Below, piece by piece: positions 27,075-36,625 of a stretch of 64,000 nucleotides of DNA. Positions within the stretch are counted from its first letter, which is position 1. Every line of letters begins with the position of its first letter. A model generated the notes under the pieces. That model was not told where the DNA came from. It saw only the letters and a list, made by a program, of their open reading frames with translations, and ran no database searches. The stretch is taken from positions 1 through 64,000 of the forward strand of contig NZ_JABBGI010000009.1 in NCBI RefSeq assembly GCF_012927325.1. Direction: 5' to 3'. Position numbers and translations under genes: made by a program. Source of the stretch: Chryseobacterium antibioticum (GTDB lineage Bacteria > Bacteroidota > Bacteroidia > Flavobacteriales > Weeksellaceae).

Positions 27075-28655
27075 TTAGGATAGAAGAATTTCGTCAATTT
27101 TATCTCGTAACACTGCATAAGGGATTTTTTTGGTCGGGACCGATACCTCATCAAAGTTTTTGATATTCAGAAGATCTTTTTTTTCTGCTAATAAGTATGT
27201 ATCATTCGTATAAATATAGGAGAGGCAGTCTACATCCTTAAAATTCCACCATTTTAAAGGATGATAATTATCCGTATAGGTTTGTTTGCCGGTATACACA
27301 ATACATTTTTTCTTGTCCTTTCCTAAAATATGATGAAGATAATAGTTGATTCCGTTGAATAAGTGTGCAAGACCGGTACAGGGAGACAATAACCCATGAA
27401 CATGATCTGAAGCCATGAGGGCCATTTCTTTTCTTAATTCCAGCTTTCCTGGAAAAATAATATGGTTATACGTGCTGATATTCAAAAAGCTTTTAAGAGT
27501 TTCCTGCACCGTAAGATCATGACCAAACATCAGAATTTTGTATTTTTTTTCTTCAATAAGCCATTGGATAATGTTCAGTAATGCAGTAGCATCAATGATT
27601 TTTTCAGACTGCGAGGCGGCGTTATTGAGCGCAAATATTTGATCTTTTTTTTCTACTCCGTGTAATTCCAGCCACTGATTTGCAAAATCAATCTCATCAT
27701 TTTTTATCTCAATATTATTATAGTATTTTTTGTTGTACTGTAGCTGATCCTTAATATCTGAAAATGGAAATTGTTTAGCAAAAGAGATGCTTTGTACTTT
27801 TTTTATCTTTTCACTATCTAAAGGGAAGGTATAGGTTACCATATTACCTTTTTTATTTTCTGTCAGGGTTTTTACATCGAGGAAAAGTAAATATTCAACC
27901 ACCACCAGATCATAGGATTCAAAATTGATATTTTTAATCGAAGAATTATAAAGTGTTACGTTTTCAGGAAATGAAGAATTAAATATTCTTTTGATATCCA
28001 AATAATTTCGCACACTGGTTATATAGAGGTCCATGTTTTTTGGAAGAGAATTTATTTGGTTGACAATGTGAAGTTTCTGATTCAGGTCATAATACCAAAA
28101 ACAACTGTCTCCAATGAAAAACCTTTGATTAAAATCACAAACAATACAGATTTTAGAAATCTTTTCTTTTTCTAATACCATTTCAATGGGTTCTGTGTGT
28201 AATGGAATACCGATGGTCTCTACCAGATTTTTAACCAGATCATTAATCACTTTCAGATCAAAAGAAATCTTATTTTCCTTTATATAAAGAGAAATGCTGG
28301 GAAATAATAAATTTGGATTTGATTTGTTATTAAAAAAATAAAAGGAAGTGATGGATTCTCTTTTATTGCTTAATGAAACAAAGTCTGCCTCTAATTTATA
28401 ATGAGCTATTGTAACATCATACTGATCCAGTAAAGTCTGATCAAAATAGCTTTTTTGCGATATATTTTCCGTTTCAATAGATTCAATTTTAGAAACGAGG
28501 GTAGAAAATACCTTATTGTCGCGATCAATCAGAGTTATATGATCTTGCTTAAAAATATGTAATACTGCAATGAACTGACGTATAACATCAAGATCCCAGC
28601 TGCCTTCTTTGAAAAGGCAGTGGAAATCCATGAGTATTAATATATCTCTTTTCAA
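27075..28655 (-). CDS. GT-B glycosyltransferase-like protein
   Basis: 526 residues. The C-terminal third (WLIEEKKYKILMFGHD, then HGLLSPCTGLAHLFNGINYY) resembles the nucleotide-sugar half of heptosyltransferase-like (GT9) enzymes, where an H/S-P-x-T-G segment contacts the donor. The N-terminal half is divergent. The start is TTG at 28655; an ATG at residue 9 (28631) would delete a predicted first beta strand, so TTG is kept. It abuts the ABC transporter gene with no gap. Acceptor and sugar unknown. Confidence 0.55.
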   Translation of the reverse strand: MKRDILILMDFHCLFKEGSWDLDVIRQFIAVLHIFKQDHITLIDRDNKVFSTLVSKIESIETENISQKSYFDQTLLDQYDVTIAHYKLEADFVSLSNKRESITSFYFFNNKSNPNLLFPSISLYIKENKISFDLKVINDLVKNLVETIGIPLHTEPIEMVLEKEKISKICIVCDFNQRFFIGDSCFWYYDLNQKLHIVNQINSLPKNMDLYITSVRNYLDIKRIFNSSFPENVTLYNSSIKNINFESYDLVVVEYLLFLDVKTLTENKKGNMVTYTFPLDSEKIKKVQSISFAKQFPFSDIKDQLQYNKKYYNNIEIKNDEIDFANQWLELHGVEKKDQIFALNNAASQSEKIIDATALLNIIQWLIEEKKYKILMFGHDLTVQETLKSFLNISTYNHIIFPGKLELRKEMALMASDHVHGLLSPCTGLAHLFNGINYYLHHILGKDKKKCIVYTGKQTYTDNYHPLKWWNFKDVDCLSYIYTNDTYLLAEKKDLLNIKNFDEVSVPTKKIPYAVLRDKIDEILLS

Positions 28656-28670
28656 AATAATTCAGGGGTT

Positions 28671-29039
28671 TTAATTGGTTTTGATCAAAACAGATCCTGT
28701 GCCTCCTTTAGAACTGATCTGGACCAAAAAACTTCCGCTATAGTCTAATGAAATTTCTTTTTTTGAGGTTCCGCTTAGCTCAGTGGTTTGCAAAAGCTGT
28801 TTGTTTTTGTTATAGAAATCCAGTTTTACAATTTCACTATTCAGCTTATATTCTATGACGAATTTTTTTGTCTGAGATTTGCAGGGTACTTCAAACTCCT
28901 GAGTTTTGCGGAGCTTCACAAATTTCATTCTTAAACCACAGTCTGTGATTTCGTTTTCCCATTGATTTTGGTGATCAATGAATGATGTACTGAAAAAGCA
29001 CATGAATAATAGAGGAATTATTACGGTCAGATTTCTCAT
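28671..29039 (-). CDS. Small exported protein of the cluster
   Basis: 122 residues with a hydrophobic signal (VIIPLLFMCFFSTSFI) and a beta-rich mature part, two cysteines that could pair, and a Gly/Ser-rich end. No family recognised. It overlaps the TonB receptor stop by 4 bases, so translation is coupled. It may be a periplasmic accessory to the receptor. Confidence 0.6.
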   Translation of the reverse strand: MRNLTVIIPLLFMCFFSTSFIDHQNQWENEITDCGLRMKFVKLRKTQEFEVPCKSQTKKFVIEYKLNSEIVKLDFYNKNKQLLQTTELSGTSKKEISLDYSGSFLVQISSKGGTGSVLIKTN

Positions 29040-31396
29040 TTATTTAATCTTTTTTGTTGTTCTTCGTTCGTATTGTCAAATTGTTCTCTTTGTGTATTTT
29101 TTTTGCCATAGTTAAAATTATAGGTCATACTGAGAGAATAAAATGTAGTGGGCAGCCTGTTGATGATGTTTCTTGTAAAATCGCTCTCCGAAATATTAAT
29201 TTTGATTTTTCTTAAACGAAAGGGGTCTGAAGCATCAAAACTTAAAGAAAAAGAATCATTAAAAAATGACTTTCTCAAAGTGAAATTCAAACTTTGCTGG
29301 CTTTCCAGGAAATATTTATTCCAGAGTGATTTGCCTTTATAATCATAATTGATATCCAAATAATATTTCGAAGGAAGGGTAAGCTTTGCCGATAAAGAAT
29401 AATAGGGTGACAATAAAGTTATCTTTTCATTATTGGTCATCAGCTCCTTATAGCTGTTGCTTGTGAAAATATTAAGTTTAAACCATTTTGTAATATCTAT
29501 GGGAATGTATACGTTCCAGTAGACTTCCTTTTCTTTATTTAGGTTCGCATAGGTTTTATATGTAATGTTTTCTATCGGATCTAAATAATATATTTCATTA
29601 ATTACTCCTTTTGTAGTACTGTATCCCAAATCAAAAGAATATTTGTTATTCAGAAGGTAAGAGATCTTATAATTGTTTTTGAAGAAAGGCATTAATGATG
29701 GGTTTCCCACATTGATAAACCGGGTGTCTTCAATATCTTTAAACGGATTTAATAACTGAAAAGAAGGGCGGGTAATCTTTCTGTTGTATGAAACATTGAT
29801 GTTTCCATTCTGAAGATTTTTCTGAACAAATACGGATGGGAAAAAATTCCATCGGTCTGCCGCGATCTTATAGTTTGAAAAATAATCTTCCCCATTGTAT
29901 TTTGTATGTTCCAATCTTCCTCCCGCATTGAATACCAATGTTCCTATTTTACTCTGATAAGATGAATACATTGAAAAAATACTTTCTTTATAGGTGTAAT
30001 TTGAACTTTGATATCTACTTGAATATTCAATTTCATTTTTACTTGTTGATGAACTGTATTTTGTTCCTAACTGTATTTTATTATTTTCGTTGAATACATA
30101 GCTGAGATCCGCATAGGCTATGTGAAGATCTATATCTACAGGGTTATTGATATTAAGGAAATCCGAAGGTCTTCTTTCCGTATTACCATTTGTAAAATAA
30201 GAAGACTTGATAGCCGAAGAGTATATATTAAAATAACCAATATAGTTATACCCGGCTTCCAGCTTACTTCCCAACGTATCGAGTTTATATTTATAACTTA
30301 CATTGAGTAAGTGATTTTTTAAATTGATTTTTTTATCATTTTCTATATAATCGAGAGAATCCAGCGAGTTACGGATATACGCCAGATCAGTTTTTCCTGA
30401 TGAGTTTGTTTTGTTGATCGAGTAAGTGTAATCTGCTGCCAAAACCTGATGTGATGACAGTTCATAATCTATTCCGAATTTAAAGTCATTATAAGTAGGT
30501 GATTCTACATATTTCTCTTTCTGAATAGTTGATAATCCGGAACTTAAGTAGCGCTGGGTTTCATCATTGTCGGAATAACTTTTACCAAAATAATTATTGT
30601 GACTAATAAAATAGTTCACCTTATTCGTCTTATAATTAAGACCAAATCCTGAAGAAAGACTCGTATATCTATGTTGTTGCGTATTTTGATAGACATATCC
30701 ACTTAGTCCGTAATTGTAATTTTTTTTAAGAATAATATTAACGACTGCATTTTTTTCATCACCTTCAAATTCAGCTCCTGTTTCCGAAATAAATTCAATT
30801 TTCTCAATGGATGCCGAAGAAACGGTTTTCAGATAGTTCTGCAGCTGGGCTCCGGACATCCTTACTTTTGTTCCATTGATGTAGACTGATACGCCTTGCT
30901 GCCCACGGTACTGTATACCATTGGCTATATTGGCGTTTACACCAGGAATCACATTCATTAAGGTGTATCCGTTATCTCCTGATTTATAGATGGAATTTGA
31001 GATGTTAATCGTTGTTTTATTGAGTTCTCTTGTGATGAATTTACGCTGAGATTTTATGACAATACCTTCTATAGCAGTTTCCTTCTCAGTACTTACCAAA
31101 AAGTCCAGCTGAAGATTTTTTTCCAAAGTTATATTCTTGAACTGCTCCCGTTTGGGGTCCAATATCTGAAGGATATAATTTCCTTGAGGAATATTTTTGA
31201 AAATATACCTTCCATCAACTGCTGTTGTAGCATTTGCAATAATTGAAGAATCACTTTTTGCCCTCAGAAAAAGTGGTAAATCTGAGACTTTATTGGATGA
31301 TCCGTCTGTAACAATCCCTGAAACAGAATATTGGGCATGAAGGGATATTCCTACAAAAAGGAAATAAAAAATGAAGGTTTTAAGCAATTTTTTCAT
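29036..31396 (-). CDS. TonB-dependent outer-membrane receptor of the cluster
   Basis: 786 residues. A signal sequence is followed by a carboxypeptidase-regulatory-like domain (YSVSGIVTDGSSNKV, residues about 22-100). A plug follows (RELNKTTINISNSIYKSGD, then GVNANIANGIQYRGQQGVS), then a barrel of the outer-membrane beta-barrel 3 family (YNRKITRPSFQLLNPFKD). Such receptors can take up a secreted metallophore or act in peptide release and self-recognition. Here it overlaps the ACP gene by 17 bases, so it is part of the biosynthetic operon. Confidence 0.85.
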   Translation of the reverse strand: MKKLLKTFIFYFLFVGISLHAQYSVSGIVTDGSSNKVSDLPLFLRAKSDSSIIANATTAVDGRYIFKNIPQGNYILQILDPKREQFKNITLEKNLQLDFLVSTEKETAIEGIVIKSQRKFITRELNKTTINISNSIYKSGDNGYTLMNVIPGVNANIANGIQYRGQQGVSVYINGTKVRMSGAQLQNYLKTVSSASIEKIEFISETGAEFEGDEKNAVVNIILKKNYNYGLSGYVYQNTQQHRYTSLSSGFGLNYKTNKVNYFISHNNYFGKSYSDNDETQRYLSSGLSTIQKEKYVESPTYNDFKFGIDYELSSHQVLAADYTYSINKTNSSGKTDLAYIRNSLDSLDYIENDKKINLKNHLLNVSYKYKLDTLGSKLEAGYNYIGYFNIYSSAIKSSYFTNGNTERRPSDFLNINNPVDIDLHIAYADLSYVFNENNKIQLGTKYSSSTSKNEIEYSSRYQSSNYTYKESIFSMYSSYQSKIGTLVFNAGGRLEHTKYNGEDYFSNYKIAADRWNFFPSVFVQKNLQNGNINVSYNRKITRPSFQLLNPFKDIEDTRFINVGNPSLMPFFKNNYKISYLLNNKYSFDLGYSTTKGVINEIYYLDPIENITYKTYANLNKEKEVYWNVYIPIDITKWFKLNIFTSNSYKELMTNNEKITLLSPYYSLSAKLTLPSKYYLDINYDYKGKSLWNKYFLESQQSLNFTLRKSFFNDSFSLSFDASDPFRLRKIKINISESDFTRNIINRLPTTFYSLSMTYNFNYGKKNTQREQFDNTNEEQQKRLNK

Positions 31397-31640
31397 TTAC
31401 ATGATTCGTAACCGCATTGATAACATTTTCAAATGATTCGAAGAAAGAAATGTCTAATTCTTCATCATCAAATTCTATATCAAATTCTTCTTCCAGATAT
31501 GTTACAAACTGTAATGTAAGCATAGACTCGGAAGGAAGCATCTGAATTTTTTCTTCATCAGTAAGATCATGAAAGAGCTGACTTTCACGGGTAATTGTTC
31601 GAAGGATCTCGCTTACTTTTTGTTCTACTGTGTGCCTCAT
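31380..31640 (-). CDS. Acyl/peptidyl carrier protein
   Basis: 86 residues, acidic, four-helix carrier-protein length. The 4'-phosphopantetheine serine is most likely S39 in LPSESMLTLQF, aligned with the DSL site of carriers, followed by the family text VTYLEEEFDIEFDDEEL. No ketosynthase, adenylation or ligase gene is in the cluster, so what loads it is unknown. The condensation-domain protein at 22725-24047 is the only obvious partner. It sits between the 2OG-oxygenase gene (4-base overlap) and the TonB receptor gene (17-base overlap). Confidence 0.75.
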   Translation of the reverse strand: MRHTVEQKVSEILRTITRESQLFHDLTDEEKIQMLPSESMLTLQFVTYLEEEFDIEFDDEELDISFFESFENVINAVTNHVNEKIA

Positions 31641-32200
31641 AATTCTAGGTTTTTATAACAATATTTTATAGCTAATGTATATCTGGGTACTTTACAAATT
31701 CTTGAAGGAAGGCCGCCTTTGTGCTCTACATCTCCATTGAAAACAATAAATCGTCCCGGTTTAGGAAGAACACAAAATTTTGAATCTCCCTCAGAATAAA
31801 AAATAGTTTCCCCTTCATAGTTTTTTTCCCAGTACTCATTGATGTAATAAAGGATCGTGATGTCTCCACGGCCCTGTGGGCAGTCTCTGTGAGGAAACTC
31901 AACATCTCCGTAAAGAGACAGGTTGATGTAAGCTCTGAAAACCTTATAATCATGAGAATCTTCAACAAACTGGTTCAGTAGTTCTTTAGATTTTTTTCCA
32001 AGGAAAGTGGTGTTTTCAAATTTTTCAGGTTCAAAATTCACAACATATTTTGGAAACTGATCTACCTGAATGCTTTTTTCTGTTCTTGCATAGCTTAAAG
32101 AAGATGCAAATTTGTGAAATGAATTCACTTCGTTTTCCGATAATATATCATCAATGATGTATACATTTTTGCTATCTATTATTTCCTGTCGCAGTTTCAT
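31637..32200 (-). CDS. 2-Oxoglutarate/Fe(II)-dependent oxygenase, prolyl-4-hydroxylase-like
   Basis: 187 residues with a double-stranded beta-helix. The iron triad is H104-x-D106 (FPHRDCPQGRG) and H160 (GDVEHKGG), with the 2-oxoglutarate-binding basic residue likely in VPRYTLAIKY. It would hydroxylate a side chain of the peptide or of a carrier-bound group. It overlaps both neighbours by 4 bases. Confidence 0.8.
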   Translation of the reverse strand: MKLRQEIIDSKNVYIIDDILSENEVNSFHKFASSLSYARTEKSIQVDQFPKYVVNFEPEKFENTTFLGKKSKELLNQFVEDSHDYKVFRAYINLSLYGDVEFPHRDCPQGRGDITILYYINEYWEKNYEGETIFYSEGDSKFCVLPKPGRFIVFNGDVEHKGGLPSRICKVPRYTLAIKYCYKNLEL

Positions 32201-33021
32201 AGATTTTTTATTTTTAATTGAGTCATTCCTGTTGCAATAATACTGTTGATAAACTTTTTATTATTGGAATTATCAGATTTTGCGAAATATTGCTTTACAT
32301 TTTCATAATTGGTTTCATTCATAAAGTTTCCGGTGTAGGCCAGCGATGCTTCCAGATTAATGACAAAATGAAAGGTATCACTCGGAACGTACATCATTTC
32401 TCCCGGGTTCTGAACCGTGATAAAAGGCTTTATACTTCCATTCATAAGGGTATCGATCATATCGATACCATACTTTTCTTTATTTTCTTTAATAATAGAG
32501 TTATAAGCTTTCGGATAAATAAACCATAGTTTTTTGCCTTTCAGCAGCAGTAGCCAGGAATTGAATTTCCAAATGTCTGTATGGATATTGGTAAAGGTAT
32601 TTTTGTTACCGTAGTAAAGCCAGACGAGTTCCTTTTTTCCCTTTTCTGTAGGGTAAGACTTATACCAGCATTTAAAAAGGTTCGGATAATCTATTGTAAA
32701 GTCGAGATCCCTTATATTCGTTTTAAGATAATATTCAGTAGTTTCTTTCAGAAAATAGTCCTCTAAAGACATTTTCGTTTCTGCTTTTCCTGTAGTGGAA
32801 TCAAAATTCCATTCTTTGGAATGAAATTTTTCATCTAACTCTCTGAAATTAATGCTTTTATACAGATCATTGAACCTGGATTTTAGTAATACCGGTACCT
32901 CAGGATATCCATATTTTATTTTGAATTCGGATTCTGTAAGATCCGATGAGTTATTGATTTCTATGGTTGGAAAAAGGTCTTTTATCTGGTCAAAAAAAAT
33001 AGTGTAATCCATGGTTTTCAT
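32197..33021 (-). CDS. Cupin-8/JmjC-like Fe(II) oxygenase
   Basis: 274 residues. The metal site H147-T-D149 (NIHTDIWKF) and H218 (VPSDTFHFVINLE) sits in a JmjC/cupin-8 fold with KGKKLWFIYP between strands. Related enzymes hydroxylate Asn, Asp, His or Lys in proteins and peptides. Together with the adjacent prolyl-hydroxylase-like gene this gives the cluster two different iron oxygenases. Start could also be ATG at residue 4. Confidence 0.78.
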   Translation of the reverse strand: MKTMDYTIFFDQIKDLFPTIEINNSSDLTESEFKIKYGYPEVPVLLKSRFNDLYKSINFRELDEKFHSKEWNFDSTTGKAETKMSLEDYFLKETTEYYLKTNIRDLDFTIDYPNLFKCWYKSYPTEKGKKELVWLYYGNKNTFTNIHTDIWKFNSWLLLLKGKKLWFIYPKAYNSIIKENKEKYGIDMIDTLMNGSIKPFITVQNPGEMMYVPSDTFHFVINLEASLAYTGNFMNETNYENVKQYFAKSDNSNNKKFINSIIATGMTQLKIKNL

Positions 33022-34892
33022 TTTTTAAAATAATTTTGAATTTGCTTTATTATTAAATCTGAATTGTTATCATCCTTTATGTCAATAACCGGTTTGTTGA
33101 GCTTCTCTGAGAAAAACTGTAATTTTCCCTGATACTCTTCAGACGAAAGTTTTACTTTTAAAGTAATTCCTTTTTCATGTTTGATGACCCATGGTGTCAG
33201 ACAGTAGAAAAGAACTTCACAAAAATTATAAGATTTTACCGCAGATGTTGTTCTCTCAATAAAATCGAGGGTATCATCCGGGCTGATTGTACAAATAAGT
33301 GCATCCGGATAAAAAGCATTCGTGTAGATCAATTTTTCTGGAAGTTTATTGGCGTATACAGGATATTTGGGAATAATTCCACTTTGAATTCCTGTAATCA
33401 GTATATCGGGATTTTTTTTCTGTTTTGAATAATTTTTTAAAGCATTAATCACATGATACCATTCTTCGGCGTCTATATTCACGGAACTTTTATGTCCGAA
33501 CGGAAATACAGAATCTGCGCCTAAAACAGCACCCTGAGGCTCAGTCGAAATAAAGGAAACGTTATAATTATTGCTCTCAAGAATTTTTTTAATTTTTAAC
33601 TGAGTCGTAAATTTTCCCTGTCTGCTATTGGTCCCTATGACACATATTGAAGGGATGGTCGCTTCAAAAGAGCAAGAAATATTAGCATATATCTTCTTTT
33701 TGATCTTATTGTCAATATGGGTTAAAAAGATATCTCCTTTATAGTCTATATTTTCGTTTTTAATAAGAGTTCTAATAATATCTTTTACCGAATGATCCCA
33801 CAGAATAAAGTTTTTATTTCTTAGCAAGCATTCTCTGATGAGATTTAGTCCGAACAGCGTGTTCACCTCGTCCTTTAAATCATTAAAGTATCCCGTAATA
33901 AGGGTGTCGAATAAAGAGAAGTCATCGTCTTCAAGTTTTTTCTTCAACGGGATATCTCTTGTATTCTTTTCTTTATTAATAATGTTCCTTGGGGTGTCTA
34001 TAATTAAAGAAATTTCATATTCTGAATGTTCTTTGTTTTCTATAATCGATTGTATTTCCTTCTCATCAAACGGAAACAAAGCTGTTTTTTTTATTTTTTC
34101 TGAGGGTTTTAACAGGCTGTCTAATGCTTGAATATCTTCTTTGATATACTCTCTTATGCTTAATAAATTACGGGTTACAGCCGTGTCATGCTTGGTTAAG
34201 CTAAAAATACTTTCATCGGAATTTTCTTTTAACCATTTTTTAAGATCCGGAATTGTTTTCCATTCATTTTTTGTATAAGCGTTGCAAACAATTCCTGTGA
34301 TATGGGCTGTTGCAAGGCTTGTTCCCACACTGAATGCAAAAGAATGATCCGGAACAGCCACTCTCTGAAAGCCTCCTTTGGCTATAATATCAAAGTCGTT
34401 ATTAAGAACTTTAAACTTTTGTTTTTCTTTTATGTACCCTGTGCCTATTGAAAAGGTATTGGAAAAATTGGCCGGAAAACATTGTTTTGTGGAATCATAA
34501 TAGTTAGCTGCAAAAATGGGAATTCCTTTTTCGTGGCAGGTATTGACGGCTTTTTGCATTTTCTCAGGGATAATTTCTGAGTTAATGCCCATGCTGATAT
34601 TGATGATGTTTACATTAGTGTTGATCATCTGAAATATGGCTTCCGTCAGAAGATCTTCTGAAATAAAGCTATTGTGGGAGTCCAGTTTTATAACATATAA
34701 GTTACAAGACTCTAAATGAGACTTAATGATAGAGGCTATACCTGTACCATGTCCTTTATGATCACTAAAATCTTCATTTTTTGTAATAATATTACCAAGG
34801 GAATCCTTAAATAAGGTAATCCCATTAATAGTACACATTTTAAGTCTTTGATGGGTATAATCTACTCCCGTATCAATAATACCAATAGTCAT
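33018..34892 (-). CDS. Subtilisin (S8) protease fused to a DUF1611-like P-loop domain
   Basis: 624 residues. Residues 1-245 are a compact subtilisin. The triad is D7 (GIIDTGVD), H48 (HKGHGTG) and S192 (SVGTSLATAH), with oxyanion N130. There is no signal peptide or propeptide, so it acts in the cytoplasm. Residues about 290-624 hold a nucleotide-binding loop, G420TNSRQGKFTT, followed by a beta/alpha region similar to DUF1611/DgcN proteins. The fusion may couple leader-peptide cleavage to ATP-dependent chemistry on the new terminus. It overlaps the cupin gene by 4 bases and lies 15 bases after the radical SAM gene. Confidence 0.75.
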   Translation of the reverse strand: MTIGIIDTGVDYTHQRLKMCTINGITLFKDSLGNIITKNEDFSDHKGHGTGIASIIKSHLESCNLYVIKLDSHNSFISEDLLTEAIFQMINTNVNIINISMGINSEIIPEKMQKAVNTCHEKGIPIFAANYYDSTKQCFPANFSNTFSIGTGYIKEKQKFKVLNNDFDIIAKGGFQRVAVPDHSFAFSVGTSLATAHITGIVCNAYTKNEWKTIPDLKKWLKENSDESIFSLTKHDTAVTRNLLSIREYIKEDIQALDSLLKPSEKIKKTALFPFDEKEIQSIIENKEHSEYEISLIIDTPRNIINKEKNTRDIPLKKKLEDDDFSLFDTLITGYFNDLKDEVNTLFGLNLIRECLLRNKNFILWDHSVKDIIRTLIKNENIDYKGDIFLTHIDNKIKKKIYANISCSFEATIPSICVIGTNSRQGKFTTQLKIKKILESNNYNVSFISTEPQGAVLGADSVFPFGHKSSVNIDAEEWYHVINALKNYSKQKKNPDILITGIQSGIIPKYPVYANKLPEKLIYTNAFYPDALICTISPDDTLDFIERTTSAVKSYNFCEVLFYCLTPWVIKHEKGITLKVKLSSEEYQGKLQFFSEKLNKPVIDIKDDNNSDLIIKQIQNYFKK

Positions 34893-34907
34893 AAGTCTTT
34901 GAAATAT

Positions 34908-36371
34908 TTATTTTGCAGAGTGTCCTGTGTTTTCTAATGTAAATACCTGAGGTCGGGAAATGGTTTCCGGAGAATAAAGCATATTGATATACTGTTCTTT
35001 AAGATAATCTTCCAGCTTATATTTCCATGAGCTGCATACCGGGACATTGGCTTTTATGGCTTCGTGAGAGCAGGTAAAAGTATCACAAATAGGCAAAATC
35101 TTACAATTGGTGCAGACTTCGTTATGACTGAATCTGTTAAATGAAGAATGTTTTGCGAATTTTTCGGCATTATAACCGTCAAATACTGATGTTGGTGCCT
35201 GAGAATCATCATGAATGGTTTCCCAGCATTTATGGATGTATCCGTTAGGATCTATGGTCATACTTATGGGAGATGCCCAAGTGGCACAAGTGGTTTGATA
35301 GGTGGGGAGATCCCATTTTAATTTTGATTTTATCTTTAGCTCCGTACGATCACTCCATGAATTAAATCTATTCATGATGTTTTTTCTGAAACTCATTTTA
35401 AAATCGAAAAATTCATCCAGATTCATTCTTTTATCAAGCTCTTCCTCTGAAGTATCAATCTCATCATAGGTTCTTAACCATGCCGGGTCAAAAGAAACTT
35501 TCTTGAATCTTTGTGGCCAGATACCAAAATCATTCAGATCATCTAAAAACTGGTCTATGGAAGCCGCAACTTCCTTATCTACATTTACCCTTATCAAAAA
35601 ATTGATTTTTGAATCAAGAGGAACTTTAGAAAGGTTTTCTAAAATAACCTCATAGTTTTTTTTGTTGACCTGTTTTAGAGGTCTTTTTTTGTCGTGAGTT
35701 TCCTTGGCTCCATCTATCGTGATCTGTACATTATGTACATTGCAGTCTTCAAGAATTTTTATGTTTTTTTCTGTCAGATAGATACCATTGGTAATGATAT
35801 TGGAAACATATTTAAGGTTGTATTTTTGGGCAACCTCTGTGAGGCTTATGGTAAGATCCTCTATCGCTTTTACGTTAATGAGAGGTTCACCTCCGTACCA
35901 GGTTATGGATAAGGTTTCAATTTTTTTTCCTGATTTTAAAATTAAGTCTTCAATATAATCTTTAATCCCTTTTTTTACTTTGTCATCTTTTAAGGTGTGG
36001 TTGGGCTTTACAAATTCAAAACAGTAAGAGCATCCCATATTACAGGTGATAGTAGTGCCAATAGTAAGATTAATGGTCTTGGCAAATTTGTATTGATTCT
36101 CATCCGTATAACGGGAGAATAATGTTTTTATATCTTTATCATGATCTATCAAATATTCTTTGTCATATAAATATTTAATAAGTTCATTGTACTTTTCTTT
36201 TTCATCATCATATTCAAAGAAAGAATATTGACTTTTTTCTAAGAGAAACTGGCCGCTTTCAAAATTGAGTATTTCCAGTCCGCTTGTAAGAGAATTGTAT
36301 AATATAATCTGATTTTCTTCTTTAACAGGAATAAGAAAATTGTAAGGATTTGTTTTAAGTTTTAAAATCAT
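34908..36371 (-). CDS. Radical SAM/SPASM peptide-modifying enzyme
   Basis: 487 residues. The SAM-binding cluster motif C110-x3-C114-x2-C117 (TCNMGCSYC) lies in a TIM-barrel core (ITWYGGEPL). The C-terminal SPASM region contains CATWAS, HKCWE, CTNC, CDTFTC and VCSSW cysteines for two auxiliary 4Fe-4S clusters. The first 90 residues could be a leader-recognition domain. Such enzymes make thioether, C-C or epimerised residues in RiPP precursors. It is separated from the precursor gene by a terminator at 36578-36617. Confidence 0.88.
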   Translation of the reverse strand: MILKLKTNPYNFLIPVKEENQIILYNSLTSGLEILNFESGQFLLEKSQYSFFEYDDEKEKYNELIKYLYDKEYLIDHDKDIKTLFSRYTDENQYKFAKTINLTIGTTITCNMGCSYCFEFVKPNHTLKDDKVKKGIKDYIEDLILKSGKKIETLSITWYGGEPLINVKAIEDLTISLTEVAQKYNLKYVSNIITNGIYLTEKNIKILEDCNVHNVQITIDGAKETHDKKRPLKQVNKKNYEVILENLSKVPLDSKINFLIRVNVDKEVAASIDQFLDDLNDFGIWPQRFKKVSFDPAWLRTYDEIDTSEEELDKRMNLDEFFDFKMSFRKNIMNRFNSWSDRTELKIKSKLKWDLPTYQTTCATWASPISMTIDPNGYIHKCWETIHDDSQAPTSVFDGYNAEKFAKHSSFNRFSHNEVCTNCKILPICDTFTCSHEAIKANVPVCSSWKYKLEDYLKEQYINMLYSPETISRPQVFTLENTGHSAK

Positions 36372-36577
36372 AATGATTAGAATTAAAGATTTAACAAGCT
36401 AAATATTGGTATTAAAATCAATGATAGAATAATTCGTTGGACCGCTTTTTATAGTCCGTTCCATCATCATAATCCTAATGGAAGCGCGGAGAAGGTTGTG
36501 CTATATCCGTTTGAAGAATAGCTTTGCGCATTCTTTCTTACACCCATCAATTAAATAAGTTCTATGTTTTAACAAGA

Positions 36578-36617
36578 ATGAAAAATAAAGAGGCATTTAG
36601 CATTGCTAAATGCCTCT
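36578..36617 (-). terminator. Strong terminator between precursor gene and radical SAM gene
   Basis: A perfect 12-bp stem (36589-36600 with 36606-36617), loop CATTG, and minus-strand tail TTTATTTTTC. It begins 9 bases after the precursor stop codon. Partial readthrough would give many copies of precursor mRNA relative to enzyme mRNA. Confidence 0.85.
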
Positions 36618-36625
36618 GGACCGTC

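Noticed and set aside
36420..36540. A second small precursor peptide downstream of the first
   Set aside because: The only minus-strand frame is about 18 codons (starts MRKAILQ) and does not resemble the precursor leader or core.
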